Assembly (NCBI GenBank): GCA_016794465.1
Contig: JAEUKA010000043.1
Span: forward strand, 1-47,820
Length of the DNA: 47,820 nt
Source of the DNA: Myxococcales bacterium
GTDB lineage: Bacteria > Myxococcota_A > Polyangia > Palsa-1104 > JAEUJZ01
Direction of reading: 5' to 3'
Shown: positions 23,870-31,810 of the stretch, in pieces
Layout of the letters: every line of letters starts with the position of its first letter
Position numbering within the stretch: the first letter of the stretch is position 1
Notes under the pieces: generated by a model
Database searches by the model: none
The model's input: the letters and a program-made list of their open reading frames with translations, nothing else
What the model was told of the DNA's origin: nothing
Made by a program: the position numbers and the translations under genes

Positions 23870-24583
23870 TTGGCACGACTACGGACTCCCATCTGGCTCC
23901 CGAGTGAGCTTGTCTTCCCGCCGGTCAGTCTGGCCACCCGCGATGGCTTGCTTGCCGTCGGTGGTGATCTTTCGCTAGAGCGGCTATTGCTGGCCTATGC
24001 GTCGGGGATTTTCCCGTGGCCAAGTGAAGGCATGCCGCTCTTGTGGTTTGCGCCGCCGCAGCGTGCCGTCGTCCGTCCCCGCGAGCTTCACGTTGGCCGC
24101 AGCCTGCGCAAGGTCGTCTCTCGCGGCCCGTTCGAGGTACGGATGGACACGGTGTTTTCGTCGGTGATCGCCGCTTGCGCCAAGATTCCCCGTCGCCACG
24201 AGTCAGGAACCTGGATTCTCCCCGAGATGCAGCAGGCCTACGCGGCACTTCACGAAGCGGGCTTCGCACACTCGGTCGAGACATTCCTTGGCGGTGAGCT
24301 CGTCGGCGGCCTCTACGGCGTCTCGCTCGGTGGCCTATTTTTCGGAGAGTCGATGTTTGCCAAGGTCGACGATGCCAGCAAGGTCGCGATGGCTCGGCTC
24401 GCGCAGCAGCTTGCGGCCTGGGACTTTGACCTGATCGACGGCCAGGTCATGAACCATCACCTCGAGCGGCTGGGCTTTGCGCTCATCCCACGCAGCGAGT
24501 ACATGACCACCCTGCAGCAGTCGATGGAGCGGACGACACGACGAGGCAAGTGGTCGTTCGACGAAGAATCAGTCAGCGAGTAG
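23870..24583 (+). CDS. aat: Leucyl/phenylalanyl-tRNA-protein transferase
   Basis: 237 residues from TTG 23870. Carries the full Aat pattern: DGLLAVGGDLSLERLLLAYA, SGIFPWP, then GGLYGVSLGGLFFGESMFAK and DASKVAMARLAQQL. The enzyme attaches Leu or Phe from tRNA to N-terminal Arg/Lys of proteins, marking them for ClpS/ClpAP degradation. No ATG lies between the previous stop (23769) and the conserved start of the domain, so a TTG about 18 codons before FPPVSL is proposed; longer versions would overlap the previous gene by about 90 bp. ClpS or ClpA is not in the window. Confidence 0.9.
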   Translation: MARLRTPIWLPSELVFPPVSLATRDGLLAVGGDLSLERLLLAYASGIFPWPSEGMPLLWFAPPQRAVVRPRELHVGRSLRKVVSRGPFEVRMDTVFSSVIAACAKIPRRHESGTWILPEMQQAYAALHEAGFAHSVETFLGGELVGGLYGVSLGGLFFGESMFAKVDDASKVAMARLAQQLAAWDFDLIDGQVMNHHLERLGFALIPRSEYMTTLQQSMERTTRRGKWSFDEESVSE

Positions 24584-24678
24584 CAACAAAGCCCGCTCGC
24601 ACGGCTGACAGAGAAGCCCAGGGAGAAAGCGGAAGCAGAGCCCGAGACAGGCGGAGAAGCAGCAAAACCAGACGGGCG

Positions 24679-25083
24679 TCACTTGGTCATGATGCCGAGC
24701 GTCTTTACCCCCGCGCCACGACAGATGTCCATGGCCTTTACGACATCACCATACGGGGCGGCATCGTCGGGGTTAAAGAAGATGATCTTCTTGCTGCGGT
24801 TCTGGATCAGGGTGCGAACCTTGTCGGCCAGGTTGTCGATCGGGATCGCTTCGCCGTTGATGGCGACTCGTCCGTCTTCGGCCACCGTCGCCACCAGCTG
24901 ATCCGACGAGGGCGGCGGCTCATTCATGCTGGCGGGTGCCTTGGGCGGCACGTCAACCGAGGTCTGGTTGAGAAGCTTCGGCACCATGACCATGAACACG
25001 ATCAGGAGCACGAGCACCACGTCGATAAGCGGCGTGACGTTGATGTCAGAGCGAGGGCCTTTGCCACCTGCTGCGAATGCCAT
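24679..25083 (-). CDS. ExbD/TolR-family biopolymer transport protein (1)
   Basis: 134 residues. Short cytoplasmic N-terminus, one membrane segment beginning INVTPLIDVVLVLLIVFMV with the proton-carrying Asp, then a periplasmic domain. Works with ExbB to convert proton flow into movement of a periplasmic partner. It starts 2 bp after the stop of the second ExbD. Two ExbD-type proteins next to one ExbB recalls the Myxococcus AglR/AglQ/AglS gliding motor as well as Tol/Exb sets; which function applies is not decided by sequence. Confidence 0.93.
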   Translation of the reverse strand: MAFAAGGKGPRSDINVTPLIDVVLVLLIVFMVMVPKLLNQTSVDVPPKAPASMNEPPPSSDQLVATVAEDGRVAINGEAIPIDNLADKVRTLIQNRSKKIIFFNPDDAAPYGDVVKAMDICRGAGVKTLGIMTK

Positions 25084-25085
25084 GG

Positions 25086-25610
<525 letters not shown>

Positions 25611-25658
25611 CGTTGGTCCTTCGGTAATAGCCGGCGGCGAAAATCCGCACGGGTACTG

Positions 25659-26366
25659 CTACGCCGCCCTACGCCCCTCGCGCAGGATGAACGACACCAG
25701 CTCACTGCTCGTCTCGTTCATATCCACGACGAACTCGTCGATGGCGTTGGTAAAGAAGTTGAACACCATAACGGCCGGGATGGCGACCAATAGACCGAAC
25801 GCGGTGGTAACGAGTGCTTCACCGATACCACCAGCCACTGCGGCAATGCCGCCGGCGCCCTTGGTCGACATGGTTGCAAACACGGTGATGATGCCGATGA
25901 CGGTACCCAAAAGACCGACGAACGGAGCAGCAGAAGCGATGGTGGCAAGACCGCCGAGTCCCTTCTTGAGATCGGCCACTTCACGCTCTTTGACTCGATC
26001 GATGGAGCGGTTGACAGCGTCAAGTAGATCAAAGTCACCAATCTCGTCTGGACCGACCGACTTGAGGGCCTGTAGACCATCAATGTACTCGTGGAGTGCG
26101 GCTTCAATCACGATGGCGATGGGGCCTTGCGGCTTGACCTGAGCGAGGCTGAGTGCGCCCTTGATGTCACGATCGGCCAGCTTCTTCTGGAGCGCATACA
26201 CAAACTGCAGCGACCGCTGCTTGGCGCGCGAGAAGGTGATCCAGCGCTCGATGCTGACGGCCAGCATGTAGATTCCCATGATGGCAAGCACGATGATCAC
26301 GGACTTGCCGGCGATGGACGTGGAGTCCCATATCGCCTTCGGGCTAAAACTAATTCCTTGTTCCAT
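25659..26366 (-). CDS. ExbB/TolQ/MotA-family proton channel protein
   Basis: 235 residues from ATG 26366, which has GAGGAA upstream. Three membrane segments: IVLAIMGIYMLAVSIERWI, then after a cytoplasmic loop LGGLATIASAAPFVGLLGTV and ALVTTAFGLLVAIPAVMVFN. These match the ExbB/TolQ signature. It would form the pentameric proton channel around the ExbD dimer. Downstream of TonB on the same strand, gap 126 bp. Confidence 0.95.
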   Translation of the reverse strand: MEQGISFSPKAIWDSTSIAGKSVIIVLAIMGIYMLAVSIERWITFSRAKQRSLQFVYALQKKLADRDIKGALSLAQVKPQGPIAIVIEAALHEYIDGLQALKSVGPDEIGDFDLLDAVNRSIDRVKEREVADLKKGLGGLATIASAAPFVGLLGTVIGIITVFATMSTKGAGGIAAVAGGIGEALVTTAFGLLVAIPAVMVFNFFTNAIDEFVVDMNETSSELVSFILREGRRAA

Positions 26367-26492
26367 GTTGTTCCTCGTTTCCCCGGGTAACCGAAAAAAC
26401 CCTGCTGCAACCGGCGTGGCGACTCGCGTCACCCTCTTACGAGCACCACCTTTGACCGCTTGCAGCTCGCTATTGACTCGATCTAGGTCCGC

Positions 26493-27206
26493 TTACTCGA
26501 ACACAAACTGCAGGTTCTGGATGAAGCAGACCGGTATCTGTTGTGGCTTGTAGCGCCAAGTCCGCAGCACTTCGACGATCGAATCGTCGGCGCCCGCGAT
26601 GCTGGTCACGACATCCACATCGCTTATCGATCCATCCAGACCGATGCACATCTTGTACGCGCCCATCACCATGCCGCTGCCTCGACGCTGAGCTTTGACG
26701 ACAGCGGGCAAGTGAGGATCTTCGCCGGACAGCTTCTCGCTACGGATGCGAATCGCCGGCACGACCTTCGGCTTGGGTGGCGGCTTCGGCTCTTCCTTCG
26801 GCGGCGGCGGTGGCGGCGCACCAACGACACCACCAGCGACACCACCCTCGACACCACCGGGAACGCCATCGGACCCACCACCCGTGTCTTTTTCCTCGGG
26901 AGGATCGGGCTCCAGCTTGGGCTGGATAAACTTCGGCACTTCCGTCGGCTGAACCACTGGCTTGACCACCTTGGGCGGGGTCTTGGGCTTGCTCGAGGCC
27001 TTCGGCGGTGGCGGCGGTGGTGGTGGCGGCGTCGCAGTCGCAAAGAACTGCACCGTCAGCGGCGGCGGCTGCACCTCATCGACGTGGATGAGCGAGTAAA
27101 TGATAAAGAAGATAAGCACTCCGGCCTCAATCGCCGTCGAGACGACGAAGGCTGCGTAGAGCAGTGGGCGCTTACGCTTTTTGTCTTGTACGTAGCGATC
27201 AAACAT
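26493..27206 (-). CDS. TonB-family energy transducer
   Basis: 237 residues from ATG 27206; the ATG overlaps the preceding gene's TGA by one base. One N-terminal membrane helix (LYAAFVVSTAIEAGVLIFFI), a long Pro/Lys spacer with poly-Pro, a Gly/Val-rich stretch (GGVEGGVAGGVVG), and a C-terminal domain ending VEVLRTWRYKPQQIPVCF with the W-R-Y-K-P signature of TonB. It spans the periplasm and passes motor force to outer-membrane partners. Position before ExbB supports this. No TonB-dependent receptor is in the window. Confidence 0.92.
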   Translation of the reverse strand: MFDRYVQDKKRKRPLLYAAFVVSTAIEAGVLIFFIIYSLIHVDEVQPPPLTVQFFATATPPPPPPPPPKASSKPKTPPKVVKPVVQPTEVPKFIQPKLEPDPPEEKDTGGGSDGVPGGVEGGVAGGVVGAPPPPPPKEEPKPPPKPKVVPAIRIRSEKLSGEDPHLPAVVKAQRRGSGMVMGAYKMCIGLDGSISDVDVVTSIAGADDSIVEVLRTWRYKPQQIPVCFIQNLQFVFE

Positions 27207-28474
27207 CACTGCTTCTCCGACGCAGACGGACTACCTTCCTCCTTCGCGGGAGGCGGTGATTCCTTCTTTTCAGAACTCGGGGCGGCAAACGACGGCGCAT
27301 CAGCCGGCGGTGGAAGATCCGATGCAGGCTCGACGACCTTTTTCTTCTTCTTGGGAGCCGCAGGTGCAGCAGCAGGCGTCGGTGCGGCAGCAGCAGGCGT
27401 TGGTGCGGCAGCAGCAGGCGTCGGTGCGGCAGCGGGCGGCGGCGCGGCAGCAGCGGGCGTCGGCGCGGCAGCAGCGGGCGTCGGTGCAGCAGCAGCGGGC
27501 GGCGGCGCGGCAGGCTTTGCAGCGGGTGTCGGTGCAGCAGCAGGCGTCGGCGCGGCAGGCTTTGCAGCTTCACCTTCCCCGGGCTTCCCGGCAGCAGCGG
27601 CGGCGGCGGCAGCGGCTTGTGCTTGCGTCGCAGCTTTTTGCATCGCCAGTGCCAGCTGCAGCAGCTTGCCCGCGTCCTCTAGATCTTGGCGCTTGAGATC
27701 GTCGTTTGGCTGCGCGTACGAGCGCTCGCGGAGCAGCAAGTTGCCGTAAATCGCCGGCGTCGGAGCCTGGGGCGACAGCTGCCGAGCATACTCAATCAAG
27801 TCGAGCGCCTGGTTGGCCTTGGCAATCCGGTCCGCAAACGGCATCTGCAGATGATTGCGTCGCAGCTCCAGCGCGGTCCGGCACTGCGAGTCGGCACACA
27901 GCTCATCCCAGGTCATGATCGCCAGCGAGACGTAGCCGTCGGTGTCTTTGGGATTGGCCTTGACGCGACGCTCCAGCCACATCCGACAGGCATCGATCTT
28001 GCCGATGCTCTTGGCGATGTTGCCCAAGATCGTCAGCGCTTCGATGTCCGGCTTCTCACGCTCGACCTGGGGCTTAAAGTACTCGACCGCTTCGTCGTAT
28101 TTTTTGGCATCCACGAAGGTCTGGAGCAGGTAGTCACGCGCTCGCTGGCGCTGCTCCGGCTTGAGCTTCGGCATGTCCATGTACTGACGGAACGACTGCA
28201 CCGCGATGTTGGCCGCTTCCTGGCCATCTTTGCTGCGCGGATTGAGCTGGTAGAGCGCCAGGTGGGTAAAGCCACGGTTGATGATGATCGGGGGGACCGT
28301 CGGATCGATGTCGGCGGCCTCGCGGAACAGCCGAGCCGCCTCGGCTATGTCCCCGTCGCGGTACTTTTCCACGCCTTTTTGCGCGCGCGCACGAGCACGC
28401 AGCGTGTCGCAGCCGGTGGAACTAGCCACAAGCGCGACCAAGGCGAGCGAAAAGAGGGTGCGGGACGTGCTCAT
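27206..28474 (-). CDS. TPR lipoprotein with long Ala/Pro tail
   Basis: 422 residues from ATG 28474. Signal with lipobox SSTGC (Cys21). Residues 25-270 hold TPR-like repeats (GVEKYRDGDIAEAARLFREA, LTILGNIAKSIGKIDACRMW, ANQALDLIEYARQLSP). The tail (about 295-400) is a low-complexity run of PTPAAAA/PPPAAA units encoded by imperfect 15-21-bp DNA repeats (about 27360-27600), then Lys- and Ser/Glu-rich residues. Coupled to tonB by a one-base overlap, so it is probably a periplasmic accessory of the Exb/Ton motor. Repeat number may vary between strains. Confidence 0.88.
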   Translation of the reverse strand: MSTSRTLFSLALVALVASSTGCDTLRARARAQKGVEKYRDGDIAEAARLFREAADIDPTVPPIIINRGFTHLALYQLNPRSKDGQEAANIAVQSFRQYMDMPKLKPEQRQRARDYLLQTFVDAKKYDEAVEYFKPQVEREKPDIEALTILGNIAKSIGKIDACRMWLERRVKANPKDTDGYVSLAIMTWDELCADSQCRTALELRRNHLQMPFADRIAKANQALDLIEYARQLSPQAPTPAIYGNLLLRERSYAQPNDDLKRQDLEDAGKLLQLALAMQKAATQAQAAAAAAAAAGKPGEGEAAKPAAPTPAAAPTPAAKPAAPPPAAAAPTPAAAAPTPAAAAPPPAAAPTPAAAAPTPAAAAPTPAAAPAAPKKKKKVVEPASDLPPPADAPSFAAPSSEKKESPPPAKEEGSPSASEKQ

Positions 28475-28558
28475 GATGCGCGAAACGCTACCAATGTGGG
28501 CCGACCCATCGCAAGGGTTTCCTGTGCTTGGCTGTCGTTTTCTCACGTAGCAAAATCG

Positions 28559-29263
28559 TCACAAAGCACGACCGGACCCGCCATCGGGGGACGCTGGGCT
28601 CGGGGGCGGTGCGCTCGGGGGCGGTGCGCTCGGGGGCGGTGCGCTCGCTGGTGGGGACGGCGCTGTCTCCAGCGGTACCAAGTTCGACGCCGTGTCATCG
28701 AGATCCCGCAGCCGCGCCGCCGCTTGCTCTGCCGGGGCAACCAGCGTCATCGTGTAGGCAATCGGACCATTGAGGAAAAGATACTGACGGATGACCTGCG
28801 CCCGCTCTCGCTGCGTGGCCGGCAGCACCGCGTCGACCTGGACCCGCATGTTGCCCGTAAAGCCCGAGCTCCAGCCCATCGTCGACAGAACCTGCACCCG
28901 CACATTTTCGATCCGAGGCCAGCTCTTCAGCGACCACGCCTCGGGCAGAAGCTCTCGCACAGTGGTCCCCGCTGCGACGCGCTTGGCCACCAGGCTTAAC
29001 ACGGCCCGCTCGGGTCCATCGCCACGACTGGCCCAGGCAATCAGCTGCGGATAGCTCGGTCGCTCACGCGGGGTGACTTCCCAGCGCGGAGGCGGCTTAA
29101 ACCCATCAATCGCCCACTCGCGACTGCGCAGCTCGGGACCGGCCCACAGCGGCGCGGGAACTCCGAGCGCCAGCACCACCCCAGCCAGGAGCACCCAGCC
29201 GAGCCGTCGCCCTTGGTCCTTCCACTGCCCACGTTTGGCGCCCACGCCATGCTGCCGAGTCAT
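28559..29263 (-). CDS. Secreted hypothetical protein with Pro/Ser repeat tail
   Basis: 234 residues from ATG 29263. Basic start, hydrophobic signal (LGWVLLAGVVLALGVPAPLW) and cleavage near AGP. The middle (about 40-190) has an alpha/beta pattern with LSLVAKRVAAGTTVRELLPE and YLFLNGPIAYTMTLVAPAEQ, similar in style to lipoprotein-like DUF1795/PsbP-like domains; this is tentative. The C-terminus is APPPS repeated, encoded by three perfect 15-bp units at 28601-28645. First gene of the (-) strand run leading into the TPR-TonB-Exb cluster; 84 bp separate it from the TPR gene. Confidence 0.7.
   Translation of the reverse strand: MTRQHGVGAKRGQWKDQGRRLGWVLLAGVVLALGVPAPLWAGPELRSREWAIDGFKPPPRWEVTPRERPSYPQLIAWASRGDGPERAVLSLVAKRVAAGTTVRELLPEAWSLKSWPRIENVRVQVLSTMGWSSGFTGNMRVQVDAVLPATQRERAQVIRQYLFLNGPIAYTMTLVAPAEQAAARLRDLDDTASNLVPLETAPSPPASAPPPSAPPPSAPPPSPASPDGGSGRAL
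28601..28645. repeat. 15-bp tandem repeat, three copies, in frame
   Basis: CGGGGGCGGTGCGCT three times in succession within the 3' end of the secreted hypothetical gene, coding for SAPPP units on the minus strand. In-frame, so length changes would not break the gene. Confidence 0.9.
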
Positions 29264-29271
29264 CGATTGCA

Positions 29272-29346
29272 AACCTATCAGCACCCAACCTATCAGCGCC
29301 TGGCCTTTCCGCACCCAACCTATCAGCGCCCAACCTTTCAAGTGCC
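29272..29346. repeat. 15-bp degenerate tandem repeat upstream of kinase 2
   Basis: AACCTATCAGC occurs at 29272, 29287 and 29317, with degenerate versions at 29302 and 29332, a 15-bp period over five units. The 20-mer GCACCCAACCTATCAGCGCC occurs twice, 30 bp apart (29281 and 29311). The array lies between the divergent starts of the secreted protein (29263) and the kinase (29516). The remaining 170 bp contain a run rich in GTGCCTG motifs and an AT-richer part near 29440-29470. Confidence 0.8.
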
Positions 29347-29515
29347 TATCCGTGTCTGGCAGTGCCTGTCAGTGCCTGGCGCTTCCGCTTCCGTGCCAGC
29401 CTACAGCTACCGACATGGCCCGACCTGGCGGGATGCCGTACCAGACTTCTCATTACACTATTTACGTACGGTAGCCGACACAAGAACGGCGACAAAGAAG
29501 CCCCAAGACGGTATA

Positions 29516-31057
29516 GTGACCAGTAAGAGCCGCAAAGTGTCTCTCGATCGATTCGGTCCATATCAGGTCATTCGCAAGCTCGGCGAAGGTGGAATGGGAG
29601 CGGTGTATGAAGCCGTTCAAGATCCCATCGGCCGTCGGGTTGCCATCAAGGTTCTTCACCCGAAGTACGCGCAGGACCCGGGGATCTGCGCGCGCTTCTT
29701 TAATGAGGCACGTGCGGTCAACCTGATCGACCACGCGGGTGTCGTGCAGATCTCGGACTATGGGCAGCTTCCGGACGGGACGGCGTATCTCGTCATGGAG
29801 TACCTGAAGGGCGAGACGCTGAGCCAGCGGCAAAAAGGCAAGGGGATGCCGCCGCTGCCGGAGATCATGCGGCTGGCGCGGCAGATTGCCTCGGCGCTGT
29901 GTGCAGCCCACGAGAAGAACGTCTATCACCGCGACCTCAAGCCCGACAACATCATGCTGGTGCCGGATCATGACTCGGAAGTGCCGGGTCGCGAGCGGGT
30001 CAAGCTGCTCGACTTTGGCATCGCGAAGGTGGCGCAGGCCGACGAGCCGGGGGGACAGGCGCAGCCGAAGACCTCGACGGACGTGGTGATGGGAACGCCG
30101 CGCTACATGGCGCCTGAGCAGTGCAAAGGCGGCGTGCAGATCGACGACAAAGCCGACGTGTACTCGCTGGGGGTGATGCTGTACGAGATGATCGCGGGAC
30201 GGCCACCGTTCGTCGGTGGCTCGGGTGAAGTGCTGGCGATGCACATCTACGAGCCGCCGCAGCCGCTCAAAGAGCTGGCACCGCACGTTCCCGAGGAGAT
30301 TGCGAGCCTGGTCCACCTGTTGCTGTCGAAAAAGCGCGAAGAGCGTCCGTCGATGAAGCAAGTGGTGACGCGGCTGGAAGAGCTGGGTCAGCGTCATCCG
30401 ACCTCGATGCTGCCGGCGATCTCGATGGCGGCGCTGATGCCAGCGTCGGCGACGCCGCCGGGAAGCAATCCCAATGTGACGCCGATCGGTGGAGTCTCGG
30501 CTTCATCGACGCTGGGACTCTCGACAGGACAGGCAACGTCGACGGGGCGCTCGCCGAAGATGCTGCTGCTCGGACTGCTCGGGGGAGGCACGGCGCTGCT
30601 GGGACTGCTGGCGTTTTTGCTGTTGCGTCCGCCTCCGCAGCAGCCCGTGGTGGTGCAGCCGATAAAGCCCGTCACGGTGGATATGGCGCCGCCGCCGCCA
30701 CCGCCGCCGGCCAAGCCGAAGTTGATTCGCTGGTCGCTACACTCGACGCCGCCGGGTGCGCAGGTGGTGCGAGTTTCCGACGGACAGATCCTCGGAGGCA
30801 CGCCGATGGAGCTGGATCAGCCCGTGAGCGACGGAACCTGTGAAGTGAAGCTGCGCCTGCCAGGGTTTGCGGAAAAAGTGCTCAAGCTGAGCCTCGCCGA
30901 GAGTGAGACGCGCAAGGAGACGCTGGAGAAGGCACCGGTCGGTCGGGTCGGCGGCAAGCCACGAGTCGGCCCAGCGACTGGAACCGGCACCGGCCCTGTC
31001 AAAACCACTTCGACGCCAACGAAGGGCAATGATGAACAACCTCGCATTGTGGACTAG
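29516..31057 (+). CDS. Membrane-anchored Ser/Thr protein kinase with PEGA-like tail
   Basis: 513 residues from GTG 29516. Kinase domain about 12-285: Gly loop GEGGMGAVYEA, VAIKVL, HRDLKPDN with D140, DFGIA with D166, GTPRYMAPEQ activation segment. A Ser/Thr/Ala linker, one membrane helix near 348-370, a poly-Pro stretch, then a PEGA-like beta domain (LHSTPPGAQVVRVSDGQILG, GTPMELDQ). The kinase faces the cytoplasm with the tail outside. The start was chosen because homology begins at FGPYQVIRKLGEG just after it. Its 3' end overlaps the next gene by 29 bp, implying coupling. Confidence 0.93.
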   Translation: MTSKSRKVSLDRFGPYQVIRKLGEGGMGAVYEAVQDPIGRRVAIKVLHPKYAQDPGICARFFNEARAVNLIDHAGVVQISDYGQLPDGTAYLVMEYLKGETLSQRQKGKGMPPLPEIMRLARQIASALCAAHEKNVYHRDLKPDNIMLVPDHDSEVPGRERVKLLDFGIAKVAQADEPGGQAQPKTSTDVVMGTPRYMAPEQCKGGVQIDDKADVYSLGVMLYEMIAGRPPFVGGSGEVLAMHIYEPPQPLKELAPHVPEEIASLVHLLLSKKREERPSMKQVVTRLEELGQRHPTSMLPAISMAALMPASATPPGSNPNVTPIGGVSASSTLGLSTGQATSTGRSPKMLLLGLLGGGTALLGLLAFLLLRPPPQQPVVVQPIKPVTVDMAPPPPPPPAKPKLIRWSLHSTPPGAQVVRVSDGQILGGTPMELDQPVSDGTCEVKLRLPGFAEKVLKLSLAESETRKETLEKAPVGRVGGKPRVGPATGTGTGPVKTTSTPTKGNDEQPRIVD

Positions 31058-31769
31058 ACGGCTTGCGCTGAGTGCCTTGCTGCTGACCATCGGCTCGCCG
31101 GGTAGCGCGTCCGCCGAGACGGACAACACCGCACTTTCGCAGAGCCCGGCCCCGAAGAAAAAAGACGACGGCTGCTTGCGCGACAACGTCTGCCGCACCG
31201 CGTACCAAAAAGCGCTCGCGCTGTATGACGAAGGTCGCTACGAGGAAGCGCTGACCGGGTTCCAGGGTGCCTATTCGCGACGACAGATGCCGTGGCTGCT
31301 GCTCAACATCGGGCGGACCGTGCAGCGACTCGGTCGTCCGAAGGAAGCGATTGGCTATTACGAGCGCTACAAAAAGGCCGATCCCAACATCGACCCGGAG
31401 ACGGAGCGCCGCGTCAACAAGTACATCGAGCAAGCCCAGGCTCTCCTCGAGCAGACCCCGGCGCAGCCCGACATGCCGGTGCAGCAGCAAAATCCGACGG
31501 GAACGCCGATCAATCCGACGCTGCCGAGTCCGCAGCCGCCGACTCCGCAGCCGCTCAACCTGACGCCGCCGCCGCCGACTCCCGTCGATACGCCGCAGGT
31601 CGCGACGCCGATTTATAAGAAGTGGTGGTTTTGGACCATCATTGGGGTGGTGGTGGCGGGTGGTGCCGTCGGTGCTGCTGTAGGTGTTACCCAGTCCAAC
31701 AAACAGCCGCTGCCCGCACCGCCCGAGCCGTTTCAGCCCGGTGACACGGTCCTCAATCCCCAGTTTTAA
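31029..31769 (+). CDS. TPR-containing membrane protein, partner of kinase 2
   Basis: 246 residues from ATG 31029 (AAGGG at 31022-31026; ATG 31032 possible). Signal peptide ending ASA/ETD, TPR-like helices at about 50-120 (YQKALALYDEGRYEEALTGF, LLNIGRTVQRLGRPKEAIGY), a Pro/Thr/Gln-rich linker and a C-terminal membrane helix (WWFWTIIGVVVAGGAVGAAV). Same plan as the gene after kinase 1, so the two loci appear to be paralogous modules. Likely bound to the outer membrane face or periplasm next to its kinase; mechanism unknown. Confidence 0.85.
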   Translation: MMNNLALWTRRLALSALLLTIGSPGSASAETDNTALSQSPAPKKKDDGCLRDNVCRTAYQKALALYDEGRYEEALTGFQGAYSRRQMPWLLLNIGRTVQRLGRPKEAIGYYERYKKADPNIDPETERRVNKYIEQAQALLEQTPAQPDMPVQQQNPTGTPINPTLPSPQPPTPQPLNLTPPPPTPVDTPQVATPIYKKWWFWTIIGVVVAGGAVGAAVGVTQSNKQPLPAPPEPFQPGDTVLNPQF

Positions 31770-31810
31770 GCGCCCTTGGCTTGAGAGAAACCCTATTGAG
31801 AGATACCTAA

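Noticed and set aside
26541..27749. Plus-strand frame with Ala/Gly repeats across TonB and the TPR gene
   Set aside because: Reflects antisense reading of Pro- and Ala-coding repeats; no homology.
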